Source: Thiodiazotropha sp040793985 (GTDB lineage: Bacteria; Pseudomonadota; Gammaproteobacteria; Chromatiales; Chromatiaceae). From it: DNA of 64,000 nt. The stretch covers positions 62,001 through 126,000 of the forward strand of contig JBFNJI010000013.1 in NCBI GenBank assembly GCA_040793985.1, written 5' to 3'. Below the pieces are notes generated by a model. That model made no database searches. It worked only from the letters and a program-made list of their open reading frames with translations, and was not told where the DNA came from. Made by a program: the position numbers and the translations under genes. The stretch's first letter is position 1. Every line of letters begins with the position of its first letter. Of the stretch, positions 53,072-61,922 are shown piece by piece.

Positions 53072-54313
53072 ATGTTTATAGAACATGTTATTTCTCAACA
53101 TAGCGAAGAGGCATCGTTCCTCTGGTATATGCGCGATGGCGCAGTAAGAGAGCCACACTACAATCTCATTGACCTAAAGGATCTCGAGGAACGTATAAAC
53201 GGCCATCTCGATGGCTTGCGTATAGCAGGTAGTGCAGCATGGTCGCCCTGCGAGGCAGGGCTTCAGCAGAAGGAATCTGGTGAGGTATTTACTGCAACTT
53301 ACATTGCAGTCGATAATGCCAACCATGATTGGCTGGACCAAGTGTTATCGGCGGTCAGTGAGGCTTCAGAATGCACTAGGGGTGTGGTTTCTGCACTGGG
53401 TTGGCTACCAAAAGAAAAACTACATGGGTATGTTGCAAATTGGCTGAATGCAGATGACCCGGTCCTACAAGAAATTGGATTAAGTGCTTGTGCGGTTCAA
53501 CGTGTTGACTGCGGTGGTTATCTTGCCAAGTTGCTGCGAGATTCGAACACAGACGTAAAAGCCAGAGCATTGAGGTGTATAGGTGAAATGCGTCGAAGGG
53601 ATCTGCTTCCGGCCATTAACGATTACCTGCACGCTGCAGAAACCTCTTGTCGCTTTTGGGCGGCTTGGTCAGCCACGATGCTTGGTGACGACAATGGATT
53701 GTCAATACTACAGTCATTCTATGAAATTGAGGATGAATTTCAGCAGCGCTCTCTGTCATTGGGATTGCGAGCCATGGAAAAGGGGTCAGCTGTCAACTGG
53801 GTAAGAGAGCATACAAAGAAATCCGGCTACGAACGGCCCATCATAGAGGCAACAGGAATTGTCGGTGACCCAGTGACAATACCTTGGCTGATATCTCTGA
53901 TGCAGAAACCGGAATACAGCCGTCTGGCTGGGGAATCATTCGCCTTGATAACGGGAGTTGACCTGGCGTACGAGGATTTGGACGGCGATCAACCTGAAGG
54001 ATTCGAGACCGGTCCAACTGAAAATCCAGAAGACGAGGATGTGGCTATGGACCCGGATGAAGAGCTCCCTTGGCCCGATTATCAAAGGGTATCCGATTGG
54101 TGGAGTCAGAACGAAGCAAGGTTTACTGCCGGGGAACGTTACCTCTGTGGCCTTCCGATCACACCTGATCAATGCCTGAATGTGCTAAAAAACGGCTACC
54201 AACGACAACGCCGAGCGGCTGCTCTCGAGTTGGCTTTGATTAACAAGAACGAACCCCTGTTCAACTGTTCCGCCACTGCTAGGGAGCAGATGCGGCTGTT
54301 GGGAATGGTGTGA
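53072..54313 (+). CDS. TIGR02270-type HEAT-repeat protein
   Basis: A 413-residue helical protein. It has HEAT-like repeats in the middle (LRDSNTDVKARALRCIGEMR; CRFWAAWSATMLGDDNGLS; IIEATGIVGDPVTIPWLISL) and an acidic segment (ENPEDEDVAMDPDEELPWPD) before a C-terminal conserved part (GLPITPDQCLNVLKNGYQRQRRAAA). This is the pattern of the TIGR02270 family, which is found in T6SS gene clusters with DUF2169. The precise role is unknown; it may help effector loading. There is only a weak ribosome-binding site. Confidence 0.8.
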   Translation: MFIEHVISQHSEEASFLWYMRDGAVREPHYNLIDLKDLEERINGHLDGLRIAGSAAWSPCEAGLQQKESGEVFTATYIAVDNANHDWLDQVLSAVSEASECTRGVVSALGWLPKEKLHGYVANWLNADDPVLQEIGLSACAVQRVDCGGYLAKLLRDSNTDVKARALRCIGEMRRRDLLPAINDYLHAAETSCRFWAAWSATMLGDDNGLSILQSFYEIEDEFQQRSLSLGLRAMEKGSAVNWVREHTKKSGYERPIIEATGIVGDPVTIPWLISLMQKPEYSRLAGESFALITGVDLAYEDLDGDQPEGFETGPTENPEDEDVAMDPDEELPWPDYQRVSDWWSQNEARFTAGERYLCGLPITPDQCLNVLKNGYQRQRRAAALELALINKNEPLFNCSATAREQMRLLGMV

Positions 54314-54489
54314 TGTCGGTGCAGGTCTGGATACCACTGCTTTTTCTTGGGGTCGGGATCTTTCATGCGGTCATGGCTTGGCGTGAGTACCAGCGAATAG
54401 GAACAACGAATACACCAGTTTTCAAGGCCAAATCACGGGTGGCGGGGATATTCATTATTGTCTCACTCTTTTTGCTCTTGTATCTGTAG
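54313..54489 (+). CDS. 58-residue two-helix membrane protein
   Basis: A small gene coupled to the HEAT-repeat gene: its ATG shares a base with the preceding TGA (TGATG). It encodes two hydrophobic helices, VWIPLLFLGVGIFHAVMAW and VAGIFIIVSLFLLLYL, joined by a basic polar loop (REYQRIGTTNTPVFKAKSR). The coupling and the two well-formed helices support a real gene. It is probably the last gene of the effector island. Confidence 0.65.
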   Translation: MSVQVWIPLLFLGVGIFHAVMAWREYQRIGTTNTPVFKAKSRVAGIFIIVSLFLLLYL

Positions 54490-54603
54490 CAAAAAACCGG
54501 GTGAAAGCAATATTAATCTTAATCTGGTTTCAGAATTTCTGCTAAATGCTGTGACAGATCCAGGTGCAAATTGACGCGGATGTTCCTGTGAGAGAGCCGC
54601 AAC

Positions 54604-55089
54604 TCAATCCTTCAACTCCAGTGTCGCTCCATAGATGCCGGGATCGGAATCGGGTATTTCCACCGCACCGGCAACCTTGCGATAAAAGTCAGCCTTGCCG
54701 GCCATGCCGACTATAGCATATCCGTAACCTTTCAGTCGCATATCCAACAGACATGCAAGGGTCAGTGAACGCCCTATACCGTAACCACGAGCTGATTCGA
54801 GCACGCCGAGGGGGCCGAAATAGCCAAGCGCTGTGGCATCGTAGCAAGCTATGCCCAGCAATGTTGATTCCCGCTGTGCGATGAAACAGGAGCAGGGTGT
54901 GTTGTTGAGTGCTCTTTGGATCTCACCCAACCAGGTTTGGGGAAACTGTTGTTCCGCCCAATGGGTGATGGCTAACCTATCGGGACCGATAGGTTTGCGA
55001 ATTCTGACCTGGCGCTCAGCCTGCCTGGATATGAAGCTCCAGTCTATTTCGATATTGTAGAGCTTGATCAGCATGTCATTATTTGTCAT
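54604..55089 (-). CDS. GNAT-family acetyltransferase
   Basis: A 161-residue acetyltransferase. The acetyl-CoA loop is seen in GVLESARGYGIGRSLTLACL, with the FGPLG strand before it and a typical end (GKADFYRKVAGAVEIPDSDP). The N-terminal part (YNIEIDWSFISRQAERQVRI) is variable. The substrate is unknown. It is divergent from the ykgJ-like gene with 40 bases between starts. Confidence 0.8.
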   Translation of the reverse strand: MTNNDMLIKLYNIEIDWSFISRQAERQVRIRKPIGPDRLAITHWAEQQFPQTWLGEIQRALNNTPCSCFIAQRESTLLGIACYDATALGYFGPLGVLESARGYGIGRSLTLACLLDMRLKGYGYAIVGMAGKADFYRKVAGAVEIPDSDPGIYGATLELKD

Positions 55090-55129
55090 CTTTACTTTCC
55101 TATCGCCAGGTACCCATCGGTTTTAGACA

Positions 55130-55882
55130 TTGACAGATCACAAATCGCAATCAGAGACGTTGGAAACAGAGCTTCGCATTGGTAATCATAGCATTCGCTT
55201 CTCTGCGCAATTTACCAACGAAACAGTCGAACTCTATGAGCTACTTCCGTTATTTCAGAATATCACCGATAAAGTGGTCGGAATAGCTGTCACAGAGGCT
55301 GAAGAGAAAGGACAACGAATATCCTGTCAAAGCGGCTGTGGTGCATGTTGTTCTCAGCTGGTACCTATCAGTAAAGCGGAAGCTGTCTCGCTACTGAAGC
55401 TTGTCGATTCCATGTCAGAGACAAGTCGATCTGAGATTAGAAGACGATTTGCCAAAAATATTGCTGTGTTGGCGGAAGAGGGATTGCTCGATGACCTGGA
55501 ACAAGCCGCGCTGGATCATGATAAGGAGCGGCTTAGGGCTATCGGATTGAGCTACTTCGGACTCAACCTGCCATGCCCATTTTTACAGGACCAATCCTGC
55601 TCTATTCATCCGTATCGCCCTCTGAGTTGCAGGGAATTCCTGGTGGTATCCGATCCCGTGTACTGCTCCAAACCCAATCCCGAGGATGTCAAAAAGGTGG
55701 TTTTGCCCAGAACTGTGTCACCCATCATCTATGAGATGTGTAGCCGTGATCCGGCCCGCGATAGGGGGTTCATCCCCATGGTTCAGCTCCTGGCAAGTGC
55801 GGAGTCGGTAGAAGCCGGTCTCCCGGGCCCCGCACCTGCGGTAGAGTGGGTGAAGCGTTTTCTTAAGCGTCTCGGCGGCTAG
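55130..55882 (+). CDS. YkgJ-family cysteine-cluster protein
   Basis: A 250-residue protein with the YkgJ/Fe-S-like cluster CQSGCGACC (Cys66, 70, 73, 74) and a second set in LPCPFLQDQSCSIHPYRPLSC, the usual two halves of this metal-binding family. The only start is a TTG at 55130, since a stop codon lies two codons upstream in frame. Its stop codon TAG overlaps the stop of the convergent autotransporter (shared CTAG). A copy of its last 30 codons is found near 61.9 kb. The function of the family is unknown. Confidence 0.85.
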   Translation: MTDHKSQSETLETELRIGNHSIRFSAQFTNETVELYELLPLFQNITDKVVGIAVTEAEEKGQRISCQSGCGACCSQLVPISKAEAVSLLKLVDSMSETSRSEIRRRFAKNIAVLAEEGLLDDLEQAALDHDKERLRAIGLSYFGLNLPCPFLQDQSCSIHPYRPLSCREFLVVSDPVYCSKPNPEDVKKVVLPRTVSPIIYEMCSRDPARDRGFIPMVQLLASAESVEAGLPGPAPAVEWVKRFLKRLGG

Positions 55883-58800
55883 AATTCCATGCGCAGTCCA
55901 GCGCTGATGGTGTGCGCGCTCCATTCGCTATGGGCGAGGATTGTGCCGTAGTCGATAAAGCCGATCACCCCGTTCTGGAATTGCGCCGAAGTGCCAAAGC
56001 GCAGCCGCAGATAGTCCTGGTCAGTTTCATCTGTTTGAATCTCTATCGCCATACCCGCAGGATCCTCGACAAAATGTGCATTGATTACCTGTGAATCGTC
56101 TTCGAACTCATGTAGCCAATCGAGCCTGGCGTAGGGGATCAGGACACCCCAATCCATACTCTGGGTGTAGGAGACCTTTCCACCCAGGTTTAGTGTCAGC
56201 CAGCGTTGATCGGTGGCCTCTACCCGGGTCGCCCAGCCACCGCCGTCGGCTGTGGGATCGGAAACCTCTTCTGTAAAGCCATCCACATCGGACTTGATGT
56301 ACTCCAGGTCCACTCGCGGTCCGAAGGACCAGGGGCCGCGATTGAAGTCGTAACCGGAACCGACGAACAGGCTCATCATGTCGCCGTCATAGTCGGCTTT
56401 GAGTGACTGATTCACATCCGCCAGGCCATCCAGGGTGTAGACGATGTTGCGTTTCTGTTCGAAATTATTGCTGCCAAAGGTGGCAGAGAAGTCGAGAAAA
56501 TAGTGCTGGGGACTGTAATAGGTACCAAACAGGCTCAGGCTGTAGCCTTGCGTGTCCATGTCGCCAGCATCGTTTTTCAGCTCGGCTTCGGTATCGATGA
56601 ATCCTACCGCGCCACCCAAGATGAACTGGTTGGTTATGCGGTAGTCGGCACCGATAGTAATGCCAACAGTATCGAAATCGAGGCCCGATTCGAGGTCTGT
56701 CTCATCCTTTTCGCCGCTGGAGATGTCACCGGTAACGAAGACACCCAGCCTCGATGCCAATAGCTGATTGTCCGCGCTGGCGGCACCACCGTGTTTGGCA
56801 TTGCGGTAGGCATCTGCGATCAGTGATATGGGCAGATTCTTGCCGTCGATCAGTAGGTCGAGCCCCTGGAATGAGAGACCCCGGGCGCCTGCCCTGAGGG
56901 CGGCGATACGGGTTCCCAGGTTGCGGATCTGGGACTCGCCTCCCTGACGGGTTGTATTGTTTGCCTTTGTCGTTGACTCGGGATTCACCTGATTTAGGGC
57001 TTCTGTGGTGTTCACATCCCCATCGCTTGCTGCGCCGACCACGGCATTACAGTCCTCTTGCAGACGATCATTGAGTCTTCCGCTGGGACAGGCCTCAGCA
57101 ATCACATCGACCAACGAGAGGAGATTGGGGTTTTCACCGACAAAGGAGCCGAGTAGATCTGCCACAGGATTTGAGCTTGGTGAGGGAGCATCAGCACTAC
57201 CCGAGAGGACGATTGTAGATAAACCCTCATTGGTATCTATGTTTAGAATGCCTGATGAAGTACCAGTGGATTGTGGTGTAAATACAACCGCAATATCACA
57301 GCTACTGCCCGCTGTGATCTCGCCACCACAGTTGTTGGTCTGACTGAAATCGCCATCAGTCGTAATTGAGTTGATCGTGAGCGAAGCATTGCCCTGGTTT
57401 GTAACAGTCACAACCTGGGGTTGTGTGGAGGCATCGACTGTTGCATCAGGAAACATAAGCTGTGTATCGGAAGCAGACAAATTTCCAGTTGTGGCGGCCA
57501 GATTGAGAAAAACAGTGGTTGTGGTGGTTTGCCCGCCGCTGTTAGCCGTGAGGTCCAATGTGCCTGAAATGTCACCGCCTACCGTTGGATTAGCGGTTAC
57601 CGATACGGAACAACTTTCGTTTGGCGCAAGGGATGTTGCGCAATCACTGGTTTGTGTGAAGATGGTGGAGCTGTTTATCGAGAGTCCCTCAAGAGTCACA
57701 TTACCCAAATTGGTTACAGTGATTATTTGTGGACTGCTGGAAGATCCCACCGGGGTGTCTGGAAAATTTAGCGTGCCGGGGGATGCGTTTAGAATTCCAC
57801 TCAATGCATTTACACTCAATGAAACCGTTTGATTGATATCACTGAAAGGGCCTGTTCCCGATAAAATGATTGTACCTGAGTATGGGCCTATGCTCGTTGG
57901 ACTAGCAGTGACTGAGATAGCACAGCTAGATGAATCAGTAAGCGTGGCCGGGCAATCGTTGGATTGGGAAAAAACCCCAGTAGTTGAAATTGAGAAGTTA
58001 GAAATACTCGAATTGCCGAGGTTGCTCACAGTTACCGTACGTGTACTGGAGGTCGATCCGGCTAGGGTATCAGGAAGAACAATATTCTGTGGTGAAACAC
58101 TGAGTAGCGCATCAGTTCCATTGGCGTTTAGAGAAATCGATTGACTTACAGTGCCATTGAACGCGGAACCTGAAATCATCAGAGAACCGGCGATTGATCC
58201 GATTGTAGTCGGTGTGGCAGTAACAGTAATCGTACAATTTTCTCCTAAAGAAAGGGTTGGGCTGCAATTATTGGTTTGCGCGAAATCACCTGTGATTGAT
58301 ATGTCTGTGCCTGATAGATCGGAATTCCCAACATTAGTGACAGTTATGGATTGTGGACTGCTCGTTGAACCTGGTTGAACATTGGAAAAATTAAGCAGTG
58401 ATTGAGAAGACGTCAGGATTACTCCCTCGGAAGTTAAACTTACAGTTTTGAAATCAACCGTCGAACCTTGCGGACCGGTACCGTCAATTCTTAGAGTGCT
58501 TGAGGCGATACCTAAAGTGGTGGGTGTGGCAGTTACTGTGATTGTGCAGGTTGCACCTGCACTGAGTGTGGCAGGACAGTTATTGGTCTGTGAAAATGGT
58601 GCGCCGATTGTTATCCCGTTGATATCCGCTGCCGCATTACCGTAATTTCTCACGGTAACCGGAAATGGATCACTTGTTGTATTTAATGGTACAGCTCCCA
58701 TTCCTAGAGATGTGCCTATTGGATCAAAAGCAGGGAATCCAGTGACACCTGTGCCTGACAATGCAACGGTCTCCGTAAAAGGCGTGGCAACATCTCTTCC

Positions 58801-59181
58801 ATTTATAACTAAACTGGCATTTTTCAAGCCGCTGCTGCCTGGGGCGAATGCGACTCCAATTGTACAAAACTGTGATTGTGAAAGAGGGCTCAGAACTGTG
58901 CAACTATCCACAACAACAGTAAAATCCGATGAGGGTGTAATTGAAATTGAATCAATGAAGAGGTGAAAGAATTCCTGGTCTGTGTTGAGGTTTGTAATTG
59001 AGAGCAGCATGCCTGAACTGACGTTGCCCACACCCACATCAGGAAAATTAAGGTTATTCGTTGTAATACTATAAATGGCATTTGCATTGGAAAATGCCAG
59101 TATTAACGTTAGCGCTAAGAAATATCGAATAACGGTGGCGCGGCCCTGAGTTATCGCAGCACATGTCGATTGAATGATCAT
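55879..59181 (-). CDS. Autotransporter with six choice-of-anchor-D repeats (AT1)
   Basis: A 1100-residue autotransporter, started at the ATG with GGGAGGG six bases upstream; the signal peptide ends ILAFSNANA. The passenger has six repeats of about 100 residues of the choice-of-anchor-D (ASH/Hydin-like) type, with recurring FP-D-x-x-VG, TVTNLGN and Q-T-N-N-C...C-T-I-T-V. Each usually carries two Cys that could form a disulfide. A Pro/Ser linker and a 120-residue stalk (NPVADLLGSFVGENPNLLSL; NLGTRIAALRAGARGL) follow, and then a beta-barrel of about 280 residues from LGVFVTGDISSG to the terminal Phe of ISAGLRMEF. It is likely displayed at the cell surface for adhesion. Confidence 0.88.
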   Translation of the reverse strand: MIIQSTCAAITQGRATVIRYFLALTLILAFSNANAIYSITTNNLNFPDVGVGNVSSGMLLSITNLNTDQEFFHLFIDSISITPSSDFTVVVDSCTVLSPLSQSQFCTIGVAFAPGSSGLKNASLVINGRDVATPFTETVALSGTGVTGFPAFDPIGTSLGMGAVPLNTTSDPFPVTVRNYGNAAADINGITIGAPFSQTNNCPATLSAGATCTITVTATPTTLGIASSTLRIDGTGPQGSTVDFKTVSLTSEGVILTSSQSLLNFSNVQPGSTSSPQSITVTNVGNSDLSGTDISITGDFAQTNNCSPTLSLGENCTITVTATPTTIGSIAGSLMISGSAFNGTVSQSISLNANGTDALLSVSPQNIVLPDTLAGSTSSTRTVTVSNLGNSSISNFSISTTGVFSQSNDCPATLTDSSSCAISVTASPTSIGPYSGTIILSGTGPFSDINQTVSLSVNALSGILNASPGTLNFPDTPVGSSSSPQIITVTNLGNVTLEGLSINSSTIFTQTSDCATSLAPNESCSVSVTANPTVGGDISGTLDLTANSGGQTTTTTVFLNLAATTGNLSASDTQLMFPDATVDASTQPQVVTVTNQGNASLTINSITTDGDFSQTNNCGGEITAGSSCDIAVVFTPQSTGTSSGILNIDTNEGLSTIVLSGSADAPSPSSNPVADLLGSFVGENPNLLSLVDVIAEACPSGRLNDRLQEDCNAVVGAASDGDVNTTEALNQVNPESTTKANNTTRQGGESQIRNLGTRIAALRAGARGLSFQGLDLLIDGKNLPISLIADAYRNAKHGGAASADNQLLASRLGVFVTGDISSGEKDETDLESGLDFDTVGITIGADYRITNQFILGGAVGFIDTEAELKNDAGDMDTQGYSLSLFGTYYSPQHYFLDFSATFGSNNFEQKRNIVYTLDGLADVNQSLKADYDGDMMSLFVGSGYDFNRGPWSFGPRVDLEYIKSDVDGFTEEVSDPTADGGGWATRVEATDQRWLTLNLGGKVSYTQSMDWGVLIPYARLDWLHEFEDDSQVINAHFVEDPAGMAIEIQTDETDQDYLRLRFGTSAQFQNGVIGFIDYGTILAHSEWSAHTISAGLRMEF

Positions 59182-59348
59182 ACGATGCCCTCCCATTATT
59201 GGTTTTTATAATTTCATCGACGGCTTACTGCTGTTTATTAGAATTAAACCGCCTTATTATTCGATTATATTCGCCTAGCAGAATGACTCCAGCGCTGCGC
59301 TAGTTACCATGATAACGCTCATCAAATTTAAACACACACGGAAAAAAA

Positions 59349-61709
59349 TTAAAATTCCATACGCAATCCAGCGCTGATGCTGTGCGCGCTCCATTCGCTA
59401 TGGGCGAGGATGGTGCCGTAGTCGATAAAGCCGACAACCCCGTTCTGGAACTGCGCCGAGGTGCCGAAGCGCAGGCGCAGATAGTTCCGGTCGGGATCGT
59501 CGGTCTGGATTTCTATACCCATGCCGGCGGGATCCTCGATGAAATGGGCGGTGATGACCTGGGAGTCGTCCTCGAACTCATGCAGCCAATCGAGCCTGGC
59601 GTAGGGGATGAGCACACCCCAGTCGGTACTGTGGGTGTAGGAGACCTTGCCGCCCAGGTTGAGCGTCAGCCAGCGCTGGTCGGTGTCATCGACACGGGTG
59701 GCCCAGCCACCGCCGTCAGCCGTGGGATCGGAAATCTCCTCGGTGAAGCCGTCGACGTCCGACTTGATATACTCCAGGTCGGCACGGGGTCCGAACGACC
59801 AGGGCCCGCGGTTGAAGTCGTAACCGGAGCCGATGAACAGACTGACCGTATCGCCGTCATAGTCGGCCTTGAGCTGCTGGCTGACGTCGGCCAGGCCATC
59901 GAGGGTGTAGACGATGGAGCGTTTCTGCTCGAAGTCGTTGGAGCCGAAGGTGGCGGAGAAGTCGACGAAGTAGTTTTGCGGGCTGTAGTAGGTGCCGAAG
60001 AGGCTCAGGCTGACGCCCTGGGTATCGAGGTCGCCGGCGTCGTTTTCCAGTTCGGTTTCGGTATCGATGAAACCGACCGCGCCACCCAGGATGAACTGGT
60101 TGGTAATCCTGTAGTCGGCACCGATGGTGATTCCCACGGTATCGAAATCGAGGCCCGACTCGAGCTCGGTCTCGTCCTTCTCGCCGGTGGAGATATCGCC
60201 GGTCACGAAGACCCCCAATCGTGATGCCAGCAACTGGTTATCGGCGCTGGCGCCGCCACCGCGTCTTGCCGTCTCCTCGTATGCCTTGGCGATCAGCTCG
60301 ATGGGCAGGTTCTCGTCGTCGATGCGCAGGTCGAGTCCCTTGAAGGAGAGGCCCCTGGCGCCGGCGCGCAGGGCGGCGATGCGGGTGCCGAGGTTACCGA
60401 GCTGGGTCTCAACGCCCTTGCGGGATGTGGTGTTGGCCTTGATCGCCGGTTCCGGCAGTACCTGTTGCAGTGCCATGGAGGTATTGGTGTCGCCGCCGAT
60501 GGCGGCCCCGACCACGGCGTTACAATCCTGCTGCAGGCGATCGCTGAGTCTGCCGCTTGGGCAGGCCTCGGCGATGACATCGACCAGGGAGAGGAGGTTG
60601 GGATTGTCGCCGGCGAAGGGGCTCAGCAGATCGGCCACCGGGTTGCTGCTGGGTGCTTCAGCGCTGCCGGAGAGGACGATGGTGCTGAGGCCGTCGCTGG
60701 TGTCGATGTTCAGGGCGCCGGTTGCGCTGCCGGAGGCCTGGGGGGTGAACACGACCGCGATGTCGCAGCTGCCGCCGGCGGGGATCTGGGTGCCGCAATC
60801 GTTGCTTTGGCTGAAGTCACCCTCGGTGGCAATGGAGTTGATGGTGACGGTCGCATTGCCCTGGTTGCTCACGGTCACCACCTGGGGCTGGCTCGGGGTG
60901 TCCACCGAGGCGTCAGGGAAGCTGAGCTCCGAATCGGAAACGACGATGTCTGGGGTAGTGCCATTCGCACTGAGAGTTATGCTGTCTCCGGTTGTGCCTT
61001 GGGGACCACTTCCGCTCGCGATCAACGAACCCGAGACTGCGCCTGCCGCATCGGGCGTTATGGTGACCATTATTGTGCAGCTGCTGCTTGCACTGAGCGT
61101 GGCGGGGCAGTCGTTGCTTTGAACGAATTGCGATGTGGTTGTAATTGAGTTGATGCTCACTGAGGCGTTACCCGAATTCGTGAGGGTAACAGGGAGCGGA
61201 TTACTGGTGATGTCCACGGAAACAGAACCGAAATCCAAGCTACTGGGCGATAGTGACAGTTGTCCGATTTGAGTTGCTTCTCCAACACCAGAAAGATTCA
61301 CGGTTTCGGTGAAATCAATCCCACCATCGGATCCCACGAAAATCAGTTGACCGCTATGGTTGCCGGAGGTCTGGGGTGTAAACACCACATTGACGGTACA
61401 GGCTTGTCCCTGCAGCAACATCAGGTCATCGGCCTGCATTGGACAATTATTGGTAATGCTGTAGCTGCCAGTGGCATTTATCGAGTTAAACGAGATGGGG
61501 TCCGATGTGTTGTTGTTGGTAAAGGTCACCGTGTTGACGCCACTGCTGCTGCCCAGAGGCAGTGTGCCGAAATCGATTGTAGTGGGCGACACCGTATACA
61601 CTGCATAAGCAGTCGCTGAATGGAGCATCAGCAGAATCAGGGAGGAATAGGCCAGCGATTTTGATATCAAAGCGGATAGTGGTTGGTCAACATATCTTTT
61701 AAATACCAT
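59349..61709 (-). CDS. Autotransporter with three choice-of-anchor-D repeats (AT2)
   Basis: A 786-residue relative of AT1 with the same parts: a signal peptide (ending HSATAYA), three passenger repeats, linker, stalk and barrel ending in Phe. The start has agggaga seven bases upstream. Its last 520 residues are equal to those of AT3, and about 1.57 kb of DNA is nearly identical. The first repeats differ, so the genes vary in the outer tip and share the barrel. It lacks three of the six repeats seen in AT1. It ends in TAA, not in the shared CTAG found at AT1 and AT3. Confidence 0.9.
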   Translation of the reverse strand: MVFKRYVDQPLSALISKSLAYSSLILLMLHSATAYAVYTVSPTTIDFGTLPLGSSSGVNTVTFTNNNTSDPISFNSINATGSYSITNNCPMQADDLMLLQGQACTVNVVFTPQTSGNHSGQLIFVGSDGGIDFTETVNLSGVGEATQIGQLSLSPSSLDFGSVSVDITSNPLPVTLTNSGNASVSINSITTTSQFVQSNDCPATLSASSSCTIMVTITPDAAGAVSGSLIASGSGPQGTTGDSITLSANGTTPDIVVSDSELSFPDASVDTPSQPQVVTVSNQGNATVTINSIATEGDFSQSNDCGTQIPAGGSCDIAVVFTPQASGSATGALNIDTSDGLSTIVLSGSAEAPSSNPVADLLSPFAGDNPNLLSLVDVIAEACPSGRLSDRLQQDCNAVVGAAIGGDTNTSMALQQVLPEPAIKANTTSRKGVETQLGNLGTRIAALRAGARGLSFKGLDLRIDDENLPIELIAKAYEETARRGGGASADNQLLASRLGVFVTGDISTGEKDETELESGLDFDTVGITIGADYRITNQFILGGAVGFIDTETELENDAGDLDTQGVSLSLFGTYYSPQNYFVDFSATFGSNDFEQKRSIVYTLDGLADVSQQLKADYDGDTVSLFIGSGYDFNRGPWSFGPRADLEYIKSDVDGFTEEISDPTADGGGWATRVDDTDQRWLTLNLGGKVSYTHSTDWGVLIPYARLDWLHEFEDDSQVITAHFIEDPAGMGIEIQTDDPDRNYLRLRFGTSAQFQNGVVGFIDYGTILAHSEWSAHSISAGLRMEF
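59356..60928. repeat. Direct repeat, copy 1: shared 3' part of AT2 and AT3
   Basis: These 1573 bases match 61926-63498 with a single difference visible by eye (G/A at 60897/63467). They cover the last passenger repeat, the linker, the stalk and the whole barrel except the last codons. Confidence 0.9.
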
Positions 61710-61829
61710 TGTCGATTCTCCCTGATGTGATTTGTCGATATCCAGTGCCGGTCGGCAGACCTGTAAAACGCATAGTATAAGGAATTGGTGCCAGATGTTA
61801 CTTTTAATTCACATTTCGGAATTCAGTCA

Positions 61830-61922
61830 CCGGCAGGTGCGGAGCCGGTAATGGTCGGACTCCCGGACCCCGCACCTGCGGTAGCGTGGGTGAAGCGTTT
61901 TCTCAAGCGTCTTGGCGGCTAG
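61830..61922 (+). pseudogene. Remnant of the ykgJ 3' end beside AT3
   Basis: The frame ending GLPDPAPAVAWVKRFLKRLGG then TAG closely matches the end of the YkgJ-type protein at 55882 (GLPGPAPAVEWVKRFLKRL). No gene body lies upstream, so this is a duplicated fragment. As at AT1, its TAG overlaps the AT3 stop (CTAG). It shows that the unit [ykgJ tail + autotransporter] was duplicated together. Confidence 0.8.

Noticed and set aside
59382..60224. Long plus-strand frame opposite the AT2 barrel (repeated at 61.9-62.8 kb)
   Set aside because: It is the mirror of the autotransporter barrel codons. The same frame recurs in AT3 only because the DNA is duplicated.
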